This document shows, one piece after another, positions 49,326 through 59,640 of a DNA stretch of 64,000 nt. This stretch comes from Brucella pseudogrignonensis. GTDB taxonomy: Bacteria; Pseudomonadota; Alphaproteobacteria; Rhizobiales; Rhizobiaceae. The stretch spans positions 1 through 64,000 of the forward strand of contig NZ_JAVLAT010000002.1 in the NCBI RefSeq assembly GCF_032190615.1, given 5' to 3'. The notes under the pieces were generated by a model. The model did not search any database and was not told the DNA's origin. It saw only the letters and a program-made list of their open reading frames with translations. The position numbers were made by a program, and so were the translations under genes. The first letter of the stretch is position 1; each line of letters begins with the position of its first letter.

Positions 49326-50644
49326 CCGCCGAAACCCCTGATATGAACCCATTACGCGTGATGCTTGTCGACGATGACATCGCTTTTCGCGCAGCGCTTG
49401 CCGATTCTTTTGAAATTGCCGGATTTCAGATCGAAATACATGCCGATGGACAGTCAGCCCTGGCCAATCTAAATGCGGATTTTCCGGGCATTATTGTCAC
49501 AGATATCAGAATGCCTAAAGTAGACGGCCATGCGATACTTGATGCTCTTTTAGCAAGTGATCCCGAATTACCAGTGATTCTTATGACTGGTCATGGTGAT
49601 ATCAGCATGGCGGTTACAGCGCTTAAAAAAGGTGCTTTTGATTTTATTGCAAAACCCTTTTCAATTGATCATATGATTGCAAGCATACGTCGCGGACTTG
49701 AAATGAGGCGTTTGGTTCTAGAAAATCGGCGTCTGCGAAAGGCAGCAACAGAAGCAGCTCAAGATTACCCACTGATCGGCGACACACCAGTGATGGTGAG
49801 GTTGCGCGAGACCATTAAACAACTTGCGAGTGTCGACGTCGATGTGTTGATCGAAGGTGAGACGGGAACCGGCAAGGAACTAGTTGCAAGGCTTCTTCAT
49901 CGCTGGAGTACCCGGCAATCACGGAACTTCATCGCCGTTGATTGCGCTGCACTTCCAGATCCAATTGTAGATGAAGTTCTTTTCGGAAATCGTATCCAAC
50001 GAGGAAGGATTGCCGATGCGGATCGCGGAACGCTATTCCTAGACGAAGCTGATAGCATGTCGCCGGTGCTTCAAGGCAAACTCCTGCGCGTTGTAGAAGA
50101 GCGGGAGCTTCCAAGCGCTAACGGCGACCCCCGCGCTGTCAATTTACGCGTTATTGCGGCAGCAAAAGGCGACTTAGAGGCAGCTGTTAAGGCAGGAAAG
50201 TTCAGATCTGATCTTTTCTATCGGCTTGAGACGGTGCGCATACGAATTCCCCCACTCAGGGAGCGCAGGAAAGATATAGGACTATTATTTTCCTACTTTA
50301 TTGATGAAGCTGCTAAGCAATTTGGCCAGCCTCGTCCACAAATGGATGCAACCATTGAAAACCGATTGAATTCGGACGACTGGGCGGGAAATGTGCGCGA
50401 ATTACGTAACTTTGCAAAGCAAGTTGTCCTCGGTCTGCATAGCGATTACGCAGAAAATGCAAACCTCTTGCCGCTTTCCGAACAAATGGACGAGTTTGAA
50501 GCTAAAGTACTTTCCGAAACACTTAAGAGATTAAATGGGGATGTTGGCCAAGCCGCTATTGTACTGAAAATGCCACGTCGTAGCCTTTATGCGCGATTGA
50601 ACAGACATAAACTCGACCCAGCGTTATTCAGGAAGCGAAACTAA
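49322..50644 (+). CDS. DctD/NtrC-like response regulator lacking GAFTGA
   Basis: The 440-residue protein has a receiver with Asp in IIVTDIRMPKVDGHA and Lys in FIAKPFSID, an AAA+ domain with Walker A IEGETGTGKELVARL, Walker B GTLFLDEADSM and arginine finger KFRSDLFYRLETVRI, and a Fis-type C-terminal helix-turn-helix (GDVGQAAIVLKMPRRSLYAR). Where sigma54 activators have FGHE-GAFTGA, this one reads VLFGNRIQRGRIADADRG: the sigma54-contact loop is missing. It therefore probably works with another sigma factor or as a repressor. It is cotranscribed with the sensor. Confidence 0.88.
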   Translation: MTAETPDMNPLRVMLVDDDIAFRAALADSFEIAGFQIEIHADGQSALANLNADFPGIIVTDIRMPKVDGHAILDALLASDPELPVILMTGHGDISMAVTALKKGAFDFIAKPFSIDHMIASIRRGLEMRRLVLENRRLRKAATEAAQDYPLIGDTPVMVRLRETIKQLASVDVDVLIEGETGTGKELVARLLHRWSTRQSRNFIAVDCAALPDPIVDEVLFGNRIQRGRIADADRGTLFLDEADSMSPVLQGKLLRVVEERELPSANGDPRAVNLRVIAAAKGDLEAAVKAGKFRSDLFYRLETVRIRIPPLRERRKDIGLLFSYFIDEAAKQFGQPRPQMDATIENRLNSDDWAGNVRELRNFAKQVVLGLHSDYAENANLLPLSEQMDEFEAKVLSETLKRLNGDVGQAAIVLKMPRRSLYARLNRHKLDPALFRKRN

Positions 50645-50676
50645 TAACTTTAATTTTTATTAACGTATAAAATGCA

Positions 50677-50700
50677 ATAAGCCCGCAAAAGCGGGCTTAT
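50677..50700. terminator. Bidirectional terminator
   Basis: ATAAGCCCGC and GCGGGCTTAT flank AAAA. It lies between the convergent regulator (+) and guaA (-). Confidence 0.85.
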
Positions 50701-50730
50701 ACAATAATCTACTTCAGACCAAAAATGTAA

Positions 50731-52293
50731 TCATTCCCACTCAATAGTGCCCGGAGGCTTCGAGGTCACATCGTAGACCACGCGGTTAATACCGCGCACT
50801 TCATTGATGATGCGGGTCGCCGCATTGCCAAGGAAGTTCATATCGTAGTGGTAGAAATCGGCAGTCATACCGTCAACGGATGTGACCGCACGCAATGCAC
50901 AGACAAACTCATATGTGCGGCCGTCACCCATTACGCCAACAGTCTGAACTGGAAGCAGAACGGCGAAAGCCTGCCAAATTGTGTCGTAAAGACCAGCTTT
51001 GCGGATTTCATCAAGATAAATCGCATCAGCTTCCCGCAGGATTTCAAGCTTTTCGCGCGTGATGCCGCCCGGACAGCGGATCGCAAGACCCGGACCAGGA
51101 AACGGGTGACGGCCGATGAAGCTGTCAGGAAGACCAAGTTCCTTACCCAATACACGCACTTCATCTTTGAAGAGTTCACGCAGCGGCTCGACCAGCTGCA
51201 TGTTCATGCGTTCTGGCAGACCGCCGACATTGTGGTGCGACTTGATCGTAACCGAAGGACCGCCCGTGAACGAAACGCTTTCGATAACGTCCGGATACAG
51301 CGTGCCCTGCGCGAGGAAGTCCGCGCCGCCCAGCTTGTTGGCTTCTTCTTCAAACACTTCGATGAAGAGCCTGCCGATGGTCTTGCGCTTCTTTTCCGGG
51401 TCGCTTTCGCCTTCAAGAGCCTCAATGAAGCGGTCCTGCGCATTCACCAGAATGAGCGGCAGATTATAATGCTCTTTGAACATAGCCACCACATCGGCAG
51501 CTTCGTTCTTGCGCATCAAACCATGATCAACAAGGATACAGGTTAGCTGATCGCCAACGGCTTCATGAATCAAAAGAGCAGCAACAGAGGAATCAACGCC
51601 GCCGGACAAAGCACAAATAACTTTACCCTTGCCAACCTGCTTGCGAATGGCCTCAACAGCCTGCTCGCGATAGGCAGACATCGTCCAGTCAGGCTTTATA
51701 CCGACGATGTTATGTACGAAGTTCTGAATGAGCTTTGCACCATCAGGCGTGTGCACGACTTCCGGATGGAACTGAACCGCGAAATATTTGCGCTTCTCAT
51801 CCGAAATGGCTGCGAAAGGTGCATTTGGCGATGTGCCGATAACCTTGAAGCCCTCAGGAAGCGCGGTAACGCGATCGCCATGGCTCATCCAAACCTGATG
51901 ACGCGTGCCCTTTGCCCAGACGCCAGCAAACAGCGCGCTGTCTTCTTGCACTTCAAGGAAAGCACGACCGAATTCACGATCATGACCGCTTTCAACCTTG
52001 CCACCCAACTGGGCGCACATGGTCTGCTCGCCGTAGCAGATACCGAGAACTGGAATTCCAGTCTCGAAAATCGCCTGCGGCGCGCGCGGGCTGCCAATGT
52101 CCGTTGTCGAGTGTGGGCTACCCGACAAAATCACCGCCTTCGGATTGATGCGCTTATAGGCATCTTCCGCAGACTGGAACGGAACGATCTCGGAATAAAC
52201 TCCGGCCTCACGTACGCGGCGTGCAATAAGCTGCGTGACCTGGCTGCCAAAGTCGATGATAAGGATAGTGTCAGGATTTGCTGTGGTGCTCAT
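50731..52293 (-). CDS. guaA: GMP synthase (glutamine-hydrolysing)
   Basis: This 520-residue enzyme makes GMP from XMP, ATP and glutamine. The N-terminal class I amidotransferase has [20 protein letters not shown], catalytic Cys in [18 protein letters not shown] and His in [15 protein letters not shown]. The ATP-pyrophosphatase part has the P-loop [19 protein letters not shown], and the C-terminal dimer domain ends [23 protein letters not shown] at 52293 is preferred to two Met upstream. guaB, the preceding step, is 8 kb away in the same orientation. Confidence 0.97.
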   Translation of the reverse strand: MSTTANPDTILIIDFGSQVTQLIARRVREAGVYSEIVPFQSAEDAYKRINPKAVILSGSPHSTTDIGSPRAPQAIFETGIPVLGICYGEQTMCAQLGGKVESGHDREFGRAFLEVQEDSALFAGVWAKGTRHQVWMSHGDRVTALPEGFKVIGTSPNAPFAAISDEKRKYFAVQFHPEVVHTPDGAKLIQNFVHNIVGIKPDWTMSAYREQAVEAIRKQVGKGKVICALSGGVDSSVAALLIHEAVGDQLTCILVDHGLMRKNEAADVVAMFKEHYNLPLILVNAQDRFIEALEGESDPEKKRKTIGRLFIEVFEEEANKLGGADFLAQGTLYPDVIESVSFTGGPSVTIKSHHNVGGLPERMNMQLVEPLRELFKDEVRVLGKELGLPDSFIGRHPFPGPGLAIRCPGGITREKLEILREADAIYLDEIRKAGLYDTIWQAFAVLLPVQTVGVMGDGRTYEFVCALRAVTSVDGMTADFYHYDMNFLGNAATRIINEVRGINRVVYDVTSKPPGTIEWE

Positions 52294-52372
52294 GCCGAGC
52301 ATCTAGATAAAAAGCGGCAAAAATGCAATGGACGAAGTGCCACGTTTCAACAAACAAACGAAGAAACTTGCC

Positions 52373-53023
52373 CTATACTGACACATCCTTGTCAGGAAGT
52401 GTCAGTGCGTCAGCAACAATCGCCGCTTCAAGCGCCTCAACGGCATTCGCGAGCTTTTCATCAATGACGTGTAGAAACTCGGTCCAATCATCAACATGAC
52501 GCAACTCACGCGCACCATCTGAAATGCCACGCAGGCCGATCAGATCGACACCATACGCCTGGCACGCACGCAGACACGCATAGGTTTCCATGTCTACCAT
52601 ATCGGCGTCGATGATTTCATAAGCTTTGCCAGACACGATATTCGCACCAGTTGAAAGCGATGCACGCGGCAGACCCGGGATGATACACGGCAAGTCGACG
52701 ACTTTAGGCAAATCGAGAAAAGGCGTGCAGCCTTTTTCAAAACCCAAAGGTGACGCGTCCATATCGCGATAGCTAACAGATGAAACCTGAAACACCTCTG
52801 TTTGAGGCAGGCGAGCCGATCCGGCTGAGCCGATTGACACTACGATGTCTGGCAGCTCGCCTTGTTGTTCAAAGACCGTCAGAATACGCATCAGATTGAT
52901 TGCTGATTCAACTGGCCCAACGCCGATCATCAGCGGCAAAAACAGCGAACTCAAATAAGGGCCATATTCCGCTTCTGTCGCCATGACGTAAAGAAGACGC
53001 TTGTCTGCAATGGTTTTGATCAT
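52373..53023 (-). CDS. MTA/SAH nucleosidase family protein
   Basis: The 216-residue protein belongs to the phosphorylase/nucleosidase superfamily: YVMATEAEYGPYLSS, PLMIGVGPVESAINLM, DIVVSIGSAGSARLPQTEVF and the purine-site VDMETYACLRACQAYGVDLI followed by GLRGISDGARE with the catalytic Asp. It should cleave 5-methylthioadenosine and S-adenosylhomocysteine, feeding methionine and adenine salvage. The start at 53023 (MIKTIADKRLLYVMATEAEY) is preferred over the longer basic extension. Confidence 0.85.
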   Translation of the reverse strand: MIKTIADKRLLYVMATEAEYGPYLSSLFLPLMIGVGPVESAINLMRILTVFEQQGELPDIVVSIGSAGSARLPQTEVFQVSSVSYRDMDASPLGFEKGCTPFLDLPKVVDLPCIIPGLPRASLSTGANIVSGKAYEIIDADMVDMETYACLRACQAYGVDLIGLRGISDGARELRHVDDWTEFLHVIDEKLANAVEALEAAIVADALTLPDKDVSV

Positions 53024-53162
53024 CTCTGTCGCCCTTGCCCCTGCGCAACCACCCTGTTTGCGTTGCTCGCGAATAACAGCCTTTGCGCGTCGGCAAAAAA
53101 ACTTGCCCATTGTGAATGATTACGACCGTATCAGAGCGAATAGCAAATACATTTGTCTGAGA

Positions 53163-54452
53163 TTAAGTATTTCTATGCAGCACACTCACATAAAAACCAT
53201 CTGTATCTGTCGATAGCGGAGAGAGTACACTACCTCGCGAAGGGAAAATGGGGGAAATAAGCCCAGCATCAGGCACAATTGATTGCCAGAGTTGTTTTGG
53301 ATCTGCTTCAGAAAAATTGCTGTTTTCACCAAGAAAACGGTCGACTTGCTGGGTATTCTCTTCAGCAAAAAGCGAACACGTCACGTAGACCAGTCGTCCG
53401 CCGGGTTTGACATAATGCTTTGCAGCATCCAGAACTTCCTTCTGGTCCTGCACACGACGATCAAGTTGCTGCTCATTCAGACGCCATTTTGCATCAGGTC
53501 TACGCCGCCAAGTGCCAGAACCTGTGCAAGGTGCATCCGTGAGAACGAGATCCATACGTTCAATCAACGGTGCCAACGCATCCAGGTTTCCATGAATCTG
53601 CGTATTACGAACCCCTGCCCTCTGCAAACGATCATGCATCGGTGAAAGGCGCGCGCGCTCTGCATCATAAGCATGAACCTGCCCACTATTTCCCATGGCT
53701 GCGGCCAGAGCCAGGGTCTTACCGCCCGCACCAGCACAATAATCCAACACTTGTTCGCCGGGTTTCGCACCAGCAAACAAAGCAGCAAGTTGCGAGCCCA
53801 AATCCTGTACCTCAAACCAGCCGTCTAGAAACGACTGATCAGTTTGCACATTCGGATGACGACCAAGCGCTTCAATCGGCGGGATACGCAAAGCTTGGTC
53901 AAGCAAAGGCGCTTTACCAACGCCCGCCTTTTCCAATGCTTCAATAACCGCTTCGGGTTTCGCCTTCAGCAGGTTAACGCGAAGATCAACTGGCGGACGT
54001 GTCGAAAGAGCTTCGGCCTCACTCACCCATCGATCACCGAACTGTGCTTCAAGCGAAGGAACACACCATTCTGGCACATCTGCTCGAATATATTCAGGAG
54101 CATCCCCAACATCACGGCTTGCCCATGCTTCGCGTTGCGCCGTGCTGAGCGCTTCAGGAGCAAATTTATCGCCGTCGAGCGCTGCATCAATGGCTGCGAA
54201 ATCCAATCCACCTTCGCAGACCAGCGCACCATAAGCCAATGCACGGGCGTCATCGCTATGCATACGCCAAGCAATAGACAATTTGCGGCGCAGTGCATCA
54301 TAAACAATATTGCCAATCACGGCGCGATCACCCGCACCGGCAAAGCGATGCGACGCACCCCAATCCTTCAATGCATCGGAAGCGGGCCGTTTGACCACCT
54401 CAATATCGTTTAGAATCTCAATCGCCGCCTGAAGGCGTCCGCCAAGCCGCAT
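53163..54452 (-). CDS. RsmB-type 16S rRNA m5C methyltransferase family
   Basis: The 429-residue protein is a SAM-dependent RNA m5C methyltransferase. It has an N-terminal NusB-like part and a Rossmann domain with the SAM loop VLDYCAGAGGKTLALAAAMG, the motif IV Cys in LVLTDAPCTGSGTWRRRPDA and the catalytic Cys in LVYVTCSLFAEENTQQVDRF. It most likely methylates 16S rRNA (RsmB group), although the RsmB-like rhizobial subgroup is not precisely assigned. GAAGGAG five bases before the ATG at 54452 decides the start. Confidence 0.85.
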   Translation of the reverse strand: MRLGGRLQAAIEILNDIEVVKRPASDALKDWGASHRFAGAGDRAVIGNIVYDALRRKLSIAWRMHSDDARALAYGALVCEGGLDFAAIDAALDGDKFAPEALSTAQREAWASRDVGDAPEYIRADVPEWCVPSLEAQFGDRWVSEAEALSTRPPVDLRVNLLKAKPEAVIEALEKAGVGKAPLLDQALRIPPIEALGRHPNVQTDQSFLDGWFEVQDLGSQLAALFAGAKPGEQVLDYCAGAGGKTLALAAAMGNSGQVHAYDAERARLSPMHDRLQRAGVRNTQIHGNLDALAPLIERMDLVLTDAPCTGSGTWRRRPDAKWRLNEQQLDRRVQDQKEVLDAAKHYVKPGGRLVYVTCSLFAEENTQQVDRFLGENSNFSEADPKQLWQSIVPDAGLISPIFPSRGSVLSPLSTDTDGFYVSVLHRNT

Positions 54453-54553
54453 TTCTGCTCCTTCATATTTATTACGTCGGGCATAGCCTTCCTTGGTGGG
54501 AAAAGGCAATCAGCAAATCGGTTGCAGCGAATTTAAAGTCTTACTGAAATGCA

Positions 54554-54582
54554 AAAAGCCGGAGCGGGGGCAACCGGCTTTT
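54554..54582 (-). terminator. Terminator of katA
   Basis: GCCGG and CCGGC arms around a GC-rich loop followed on the minus strand by TTTTTGC, 24 bases after the katA stop. Confidence 0.7.
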
Positions 54583-54605
54583 CACAAAATGAAGAAAATG
54601 GGCGG

Positions 54606-56105
54606 TTATTCCGCTGCATCCACTTCCTCATTAACGGCAATCGTATTGGCCTGATAGCCATGAGCGTTATGAAGCGCCTTGCGAACTCCAGCTTCGTAAT
54701 CTGGATGTACCAGCTTGAAATGCGCCAACTGACGTTCGACAATAAAGCCCGGCACTCCACCCATCGCTGCTGCAATGTTTGAGAACAAACGCGCCTTCTG
54801 ACCGTCGTCAAACAGATTGAACAAGGCACGCGGTTGCGAATAATCATCATTGCCGATGCGATGATTGTAGCGATCCGCATCGCCGCTCAGACGCAGCGGT
54901 GGTTCTTTCGCAGAAGGCTGCTCAACCGGGCCGTTGAACGAGTTTGGCTCATAATAAGCATCCGGGTTGCCCGTTGCAATGCCGCCATAGGTGTTCATCT
55001 GACCATCACGGTGGTAGTGATGTACTGGGCATTTCGGCTGGTTGACCGGCAGATTCTCATAATGCGTACCAAGACGATGGCGATGGGCGTCAGCATAGGA
55101 GAATAACCGTCCCTGCAACATCTTATCCGGCGAATAACTGATGCCCGGCACAATGTTTGACGGCGAGAAGGCCGCATTTTCGATCTCAGTGAAATAGTTT
55201 TCCGCATTGCGGTTCAATTCCATTATGCCAATATCGATTGGTGGATAGTCAGCATGCGGCCAAACCTTGGTGAGATCGAATGGATTGTAAGGCGTCTTGT
55301 CGGCATCCAGTTCCGGCATGATCTGCACCTGAACTTTCCACTTTGGGAAGTCGCCCTTCTCGATGGAAGTGAACAGATCTTCCTGCGTGGATTCACGCGT
55401 ACGACCGATCACACGTTCAGCCTCTTCATTGGTCCAATGCTTGTGGCCTTGCAGTGTCTTGAAGTGGAACTTCACCCAGTAACGCTCGCCAGCATCATTC
55501 CAGAAGGAATAGGTATGCGAACCATAACCATTGATATGCCGCACGTCGGTTGGGAGACCACGATCCGACATCAGGATCGTCACCTGATGCAAGCTTTCTG
55601 GTGAAAGCGACCAGAAATCCCACATGGCCGTTGCCGAACGCAGGTTCGTCTTGGGATGACGCTTCTGGGTATGAATGAAATCCGGGAATTTCACGGGATC
55701 ACGCACGAAGAACACCGGCGTGTTGTTGCCAACAAGATCCCAATTCCCTTCTTCTGTATAGAACTTCAATGCAAAGCCGCGAACATCGCGCTCAGCATCT
55801 GCAGCACCCTGCTCACCGGCAACGGTTGAGAAGCGCGCCAGCATCGGCGTTGTCGCACCCGGCTGCAAAGCCTTGGCTTTGGTATATTTTGAAATATCGC
55901 CAGTGATGGTGAGCGTGCCAAACGCCCCCCAGCCCTTAGCATGTACGACACGTTCAGGAATACGTTCACGGTTCTGATGCGTCAACTTTTCAATCAGCTG
56001 ATAATCCTGCAATAGAACAGGACCGCGCTCGCCAGCGGTGAGGGAATTCTGGTTATCCGGAATAGGCGCACCAGCGCTTGTAGTCATAATCGGACGGTCT
56101 GCCAT
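54606..56105 (-). CDS. katA: Catalase, monofunctional haem type
   Basis: This 499-residue enzyme breaks down hydrogen peroxide. The active-site His is in [16 protein letters not shown], the Asn in [15 protein letters not shown], and the haem ligand Tyr in [14 protein letters not shown]. The start at 56105 ([20 protein letters not shown]) has a purine-rich AGGAGGGAAATT upstream; the longer frame to 56147 does not. It is divergent from oxyR, the usual arrangement for peroxide control in Brucellaceae, and has its own terminator. Confidence 0.96.
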   Translation of the reverse strand: MADRPIMTTSAGAPIPDNQNSLTAGERGPVLLQDYQLIEKLTHQNRERIPERVVHAKGWGAFGTLTITGDISKYTKAKALQPGATTPMLARFSTVAGEQGAADAERDVRGFALKFYTEEGNWDLVGNNTPVFFVRDPVKFPDFIHTQKRHPKTNLRSATAMWDFWSLSPESLHQVTILMSDRGLPTDVRHINGYGSHTYSFWNDAGERYWVKFHFKTLQGHKHWTNEEAERVIGRTRESTQEDLFTSIEKGDFPKWKVQVQIMPELDADKTPYNPFDLTKVWPHADYPPIDIGIMELNRNAENYFTEIENAAFSPSNIVPGISYSPDKMLQGRLFSYADAHRHRLGTHYENLPVNQPKCPVHHYHRDGQMNTYGGIATGNPDAYYEPNSFNGPVEQPSAKEPPLRLSGDADRYNHRIGNDDYSQPRALFNLFDDGQKARLFSNIAAAMGGVPGFIVERQLAHFKLVHPDYEAGVRKALHNAHGYQANTIAVNEEVDAAE

Positions 56106-56277
56106 GGGAATTTCCCTCCTAAAAAAATATATTGGTTGGTCCAGCATTCAGCCTGGCTTGTTGCGTGAACATTATCTGCTGCCTCACACACTGGCTTGGT
56201 AACACGTGCAGTTTAGACTTATTCCAATAATAATTTCCAATTGATTTTTATTTCGCAATTGATAGGATTTCCTTATC
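56106..56277. promoter_or_regulatory. katA-oxyR divergent promoter region
   Basis: The 170 bases between the two genes should hold both promoters and the OxyR site. A repeated CAATTG (56233 and 56255) and GATAGG element lie near the oxyR start and may form part of it, but no clean ATAG-N7-CTAT pattern is visible. Confidence 0.45.
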
Positions 56278-57168
56278 ATGTTTACGATCAGACAAATGCG
56301 CTATTTTGATGCGCTCGCGACCACTCTGCATTTTAGAAAAGCAGCCGAGCTTGCGCATATTTCGCAGCCTGCCCTTTCGGCACAGATTGCCGAAATGGAA
56401 GCCGTTGCGGGCGCACCTCTTTTCGAGCGTTCACAGCGTAAAGTCATCATGACAGAGCTGGGCCGCGAATTGCTGCCGGGTATTCAAACCATCCTTAAGG
56501 AGCTTCATGCACTTGAGGAGATTTCTGCGCAGAGCAAAGGGCTGTTACAAACCCAGCTCCGACTTGGAATCATTCCAACCGTAGCGCCCTATCTCGTGCC
56601 AAGTCTCATTCCACTACTACGGGAAAAGCATCCGTCATTTCGCCTGCAGTTGCGCGAAAGCGTGACAGCGAAGCTGCTAGAGGAGTTACACGCAGGCGAA
56701 ATCGACGCCATCGTCGCAGCTTTGCCAATAGCTGATGATCGTCTTGCGCATCTAAAACTGTTTGATGATCACTTTCTAATTGCCACCTCCAGCAATGATC
56801 AGACAATCCTATCCTCACCCATGACGCAAGACAATATCGCACTCGACCGATTACTTTTGCTCGAAGAAGGCCATTGCATGCGCGATCAGGCGCTGGCAGT
56901 GTGCTCACTCCCATCCCAACGCCAACTGGTGAGGTATGGCGCAACAAGCATGGCCACATTGCTGCAGATGGTTAGTCATGGAATGGGGCTGACGCTTATT
57001 CCTGAAATCGCCGTTAGCGCGGAAACACGCAACAATAATATGCGCATTGTTCGGTTTGAAGGCGAGCAGCCAAAGCGAGAAATCGCCCTTTTCTGGCGCC
57101 GACAAAGCAAGCGCCTTAGAGACTTCCAGGCGCTGGCAGAATGCATAATGGAATCCGTCAAGCTATGA
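56278..57168 (+). CDS. oxyR: OxyR peroxide-sensing LysR regulator
   Basis: The 296-residue LysR protein starts MFTIRQMRYFDALATTLHFR and has the N-terminal winged helix (AAELAHISQPALSAQIAEME). The regulatory domain keeps the two redox Cys of OxyR, Cys200 in LEEGHCMRDQAL and Cys209 in AVCS, spaced exactly as in E. coli Cys199/Cys208. Oxidation to a disulfide should activate katA transcribed in the opposite direction. Length and context are normal. Confidence 0.95.
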   Translation: MFTIRQMRYFDALATTLHFRKAAELAHISQPALSAQIAEMEAVAGAPLFERSQRKVIMTELGRELLPGIQTILKELHALEEISAQSKGLLQTQLRLGIIPTVAPYLVPSLIPLLREKHPSFRLQLRESVTAKLLEELHAGEIDAIVAALPIADDRLAHLKLFDDHFLIATSSNDQTILSSPMTQDNIALDRLLLLEEGHCMRDQALAVCSLPSQRQLVRYGATSMATLLQMVSHGMGLTLIPEIAVSAETRNNNMRIVRFEGEQPKREIALFWRRQSKRLRDFQALAECIMESVKL

Positions 57169-57211
57169 CAATGAGTTAGCATTAGCATCACGAGTGCGAT
57201 CAGGAGACCTT

Positions 57212-57934
57212 CTACTCACGACTATTGCCTTCTAAAAATGCAGATATGGAAAAATCGGAAAGTACATTTTTGAAAGTAGTAGAAGTAAGAGCAAGTTTTC
57301 GCCCGGGAAAAGGAGGAGGACACCCCTCTACAGGACCTATCGACCGCATGGAATCTATTTGAGGTGGACACGGTAGATAGAATATAGAGTTGCTGACCGT
57401 ATAGCCTCCTCCTTTAAGATCATGACGATTTTTCAGCCTAATCTTGGCGTTTGGCAAAAGAGGACCGTCTATGAGTGGATCGCTACCAAACAAAAGTGGG
57501 AAATCTATATCGTGGATTGGTTCTGAAATAGGTGAAGAAACCTCTCTAAAACCCGACGCTCTCATTTTCAGTTCAGCCCCAGACATTGCCTGCCGATGGA
57601 ACGGTTTGCCTTCAAACCGCAGACGGGGTTCGCGCAGTTCCGAAGCACCTATATCCTTGGGCACTCGGCGCATATTTCCCGCTCTTTCATCCGAAGAGCT
57701 CGCCATATGTGCACTTTCGTGGCGACCCATGGCACTCGGCGTTGCTGGACCAAAACTTCCTTGCCCCACGGAGTGGACAGACTCACTACCTCCAAATTGC
57801 TGCAAGCCAGGCCTTGCATACCGACCCCAAGCATTAATCTCGTCTTGAACAGCGGCCCGGCGCTCCGTGGTCATCGCAAAAGCCTCGGAAGCGAGAGGCT
57901 CATCAATTATCGACAACGGAATATTTTGATACAT
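57212..57934 (-). CDS. Unknown protein 1 of the oxyR-guaB island
   Basis: From the ATG at 57934 the 240-residue product begins MYQNIPLSIIDEPLASEAFA. It has no signal peptide or membrane helix and is rich in Ser, Pro, Gly and Arg with probable disorder through the middle (GQGSFGPATPSAMGRHESAH). Toward the C-terminus there is FPLLFGSDPLIDGPLLP, a PPPFPGRKL motif and SDFSISAFLEGNSRE. I recognise no family. It is the last ORF of an AT-rich island that breaks the oxyR-guaB neighbourhood. A role as exported effector is inference from the group. Confidence 0.55.
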   Translation of the reverse strand: MYQNIPLSIIDEPLASEAFAMTTERRAAVQDEINAWGRYARPGLQQFGGSESVHSVGQGSFGPATPSAMGRHESAHMASSSDERAGNMRRVPKDIGASELREPRLRFEGKPFHRQAMSGAELKMRASGFREVSSPISEPIHDIDFPLLFGSDPLIDGPLLPNAKIRLKNRHDLKGGGYTVSNSIFYLPCPPQIDSMRSIGPVEGCPPPFPGRKLALTSTTFKNVLSDFSISAFLEGNSRE

Positions 57935-58235
57935 GCGATATTTCCCCTGTATTAATTGATAAAACAATTAAATAATAAATACATTTTATTGTATTTAAAA
58001 ATAAAAATCTTATACCGTTAGCTTTATAATAATTTAACATAATATTATTTTACACAAATGCTAATTTCAGCATTTAAATTATTAAATATAAACTCCAAAT
58101 TATCTAAAAAAATCAATCATACCAAAGTTGAATAACGTTTATCAGTACCATAGGAAGTCGATGGGTCGGCTTACGAGTTGGCGGATCACTGAAAATATAC
58201 GACCCTGACCGCAACAGCATTTGATGAAATGAAAG
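57935..58235. other. Very AT-rich gap in the island
   Basis: Mostly A and T from about 57960 to 58130, with no frame of note. Such composition is usual around horizontally acquired or silenced genes. Confidence 0.6.
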
Positions 58236-58601
58236 CTAAAATCTCTCATCATACCCGTTTCGATGCGAAGGAACAGGTGGTTTTGTCATATAAATACTGT
58301 CAAATCTTAATTCGCTATTTTTAGAAATCCGCCTGTCTCGCGGATTATAAACCAGAGGCCATAGCGGCAAACCACTAAAAATTTCTTGATAATGAACCGA
58401 CGACTCCACCCCTGACCACTGGTTCTTATCATGACCAGTCTCCGTATAAGTTGGTAGCCTTGGCGGTTGATCAAGGCTATGGTGTTCCTTCCGGCTCCCA
58501 AGAATCTTCGGGTGTATTTGAAGAAACCTTGGCATCATCAAAACTTCGCCTGACCAGCGCATTCCTCTCCTACAATAATTCAATTTCAGCGTTACCACCA
58601 A
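58236..58601 (-). CDS. Unknown protein 2 of the oxyR-guaB island, possibly a fragment
   Basis: A 121-codon frame; a start at 58538 (MMPRFLQIHPKILGSRKEHH) is possible. The middle reads SLDQPPRLPTYTETGHDKNQ with an LPTY motif of the kind bound by eukaryotic WW domains, and the end is basic and aromatic (TKPPVPSHRNGYDERF). There is no obvious ribosome-binding site, so it may be the remains of a longer gene. No family is recognised. Confidence 0.4.
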   Translation of the reverse strand: MVVTLKLNYCRRGMRWSGEVLMMPRFLQIHPKILGSRKEHHSLDQPPRLPTYTETGHDKNQWSGVESSVHYQEIFSGLPLWPLVYNPRDRRISKNSELRFDSIYMTKPPVPSHRNGYDERF

Positions 58602-58860
58602 TATTTGTATATGACCGAAAAAACCAATTCCTATTTGGTATGCATGATTTGACGCATGAGCAATGAATAATATTCAGTGAAACGATGCTGTTTAAATGAC
58701 GAATGGCGAAACGTCTGCATTAATTCGATAATTATTACTCACATCTTATAAAATAATTTATTTATCATTATTATTAAAATATTTGATATTAATTTCCTAA
58801 TACATATTAATATTAATTAACCACCTCTGAATAAAATAACAAATATTTAATTATATAAAT
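58602..58860. other. Very AT-rich gap in the island
   Basis: Runs of A and T with no convincing frame. It separates unknown ORFs 2 and 3 and could contain a promoter for ORF 2. Confidence 0.6.
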
Positions 58861-59508
58861 TCAATTAATATATGTTTTTTGTTTTTTAATATCTTCATTC
58901 ATTGAATATTTTGGGAGTGCGGGTAAATTTAGAGATTCCTGATAAGATGGAAGTGGGAAATGTGAGGAAACAAACCAATCAAAATCAGAGAAATCCATTC
59001 TCGTTATACTTTCAACGGAGACGTTCTCATTCTCTCTGACAAAGCCTAAAAAGGAACGATGTGTAAGATTTGACGAGTGTATTGCGCGGAGGTGGTGTAC
59101 AGAAGACATCTCAAACCTGCGTACCATGCGCGGATTTGGAAACCTCGCATTATTCATTAAAACTCGTTCCATCTCTTGCATTTGCGCCATGATGCCCTCC
59201 AACCTTGTAAAATCAGGTCGAGCGACTGATGGTCGGGAATATTGTGAATGAAAATTAGATAAGCTCTCATCAACGCTACGGTCTATAGCTTCGGATCGTA
59301 ACACCGATGAACCAAGATTATGCACTGTGAGTGGCACATTTCTCCGGATTGTAGGAGATGGTCTTTCTCTATCAGTTGACGACACACCATCACTGCGCAG
59401 TAATGGCGGTCTATTCCTCCTAGAGGCTAGACGCCTATCATCCAGCGCATCTCTGACAATTGTAGATTCCTCTAAAATTTCGTTCATTTCCAGAGGCACA
59501 GTTGGCAT
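58861..59508 (-). CDS. Unknown protein 3 of the oxyR-guaB island
   Basis: The 215-residue protein begins MPTVPLEMNEILEESTIVRD, has an Arg-rich N-terminal third (DALDDRRLASRRNRPPLLRS), a helical middle (LEGIMAQMQEMERVLMNNAR) and a C-terminal part with SHFPLPSYQESLNLPALPKY, which holds an LPSYxE motif resembling PPxY/LPxY signals for NEDD4-type WW domains. There is no signal peptide or membrane segment. No family is recognised. Confidence 0.55.
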   Translation of the reverse strand: MPTVPLEMNEILEESTIVRDALDDRRLASRRNRPPLLRSDGVSSTDRERPSPTIRRNVPLTVHNLGSSVLRSEAIDRSVDESLSNFHSQYSRPSVARPDFTRLEGIMAQMQEMERVLMNNARFPNPRMVRRFEMSSVHHLRAIHSSNLTHRSFLGFVRENENVSVESITRMDFSDFDWFVSSHFPLPSYQESLNLPALPKYSMNEDIKKQKTYIN

Positions 59509-59640
59509 GACAGCATTCTCCTAGTTCAAATAACATTCAGACAATACATTCGAAACTCAGCCTAACATTCATTATACCCCACCCGTGAAGTTCAGAACTT
59601 CAAGAGTGATCGCTACATCATCCCTCGACCATTTATCACA

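Noticed and set aside
50848..52467. Two long rightward frames (232 and 300 codons) opposite guaA
   Set aside because: They are antisense to an unmistakable guaA and show no protein-like features.
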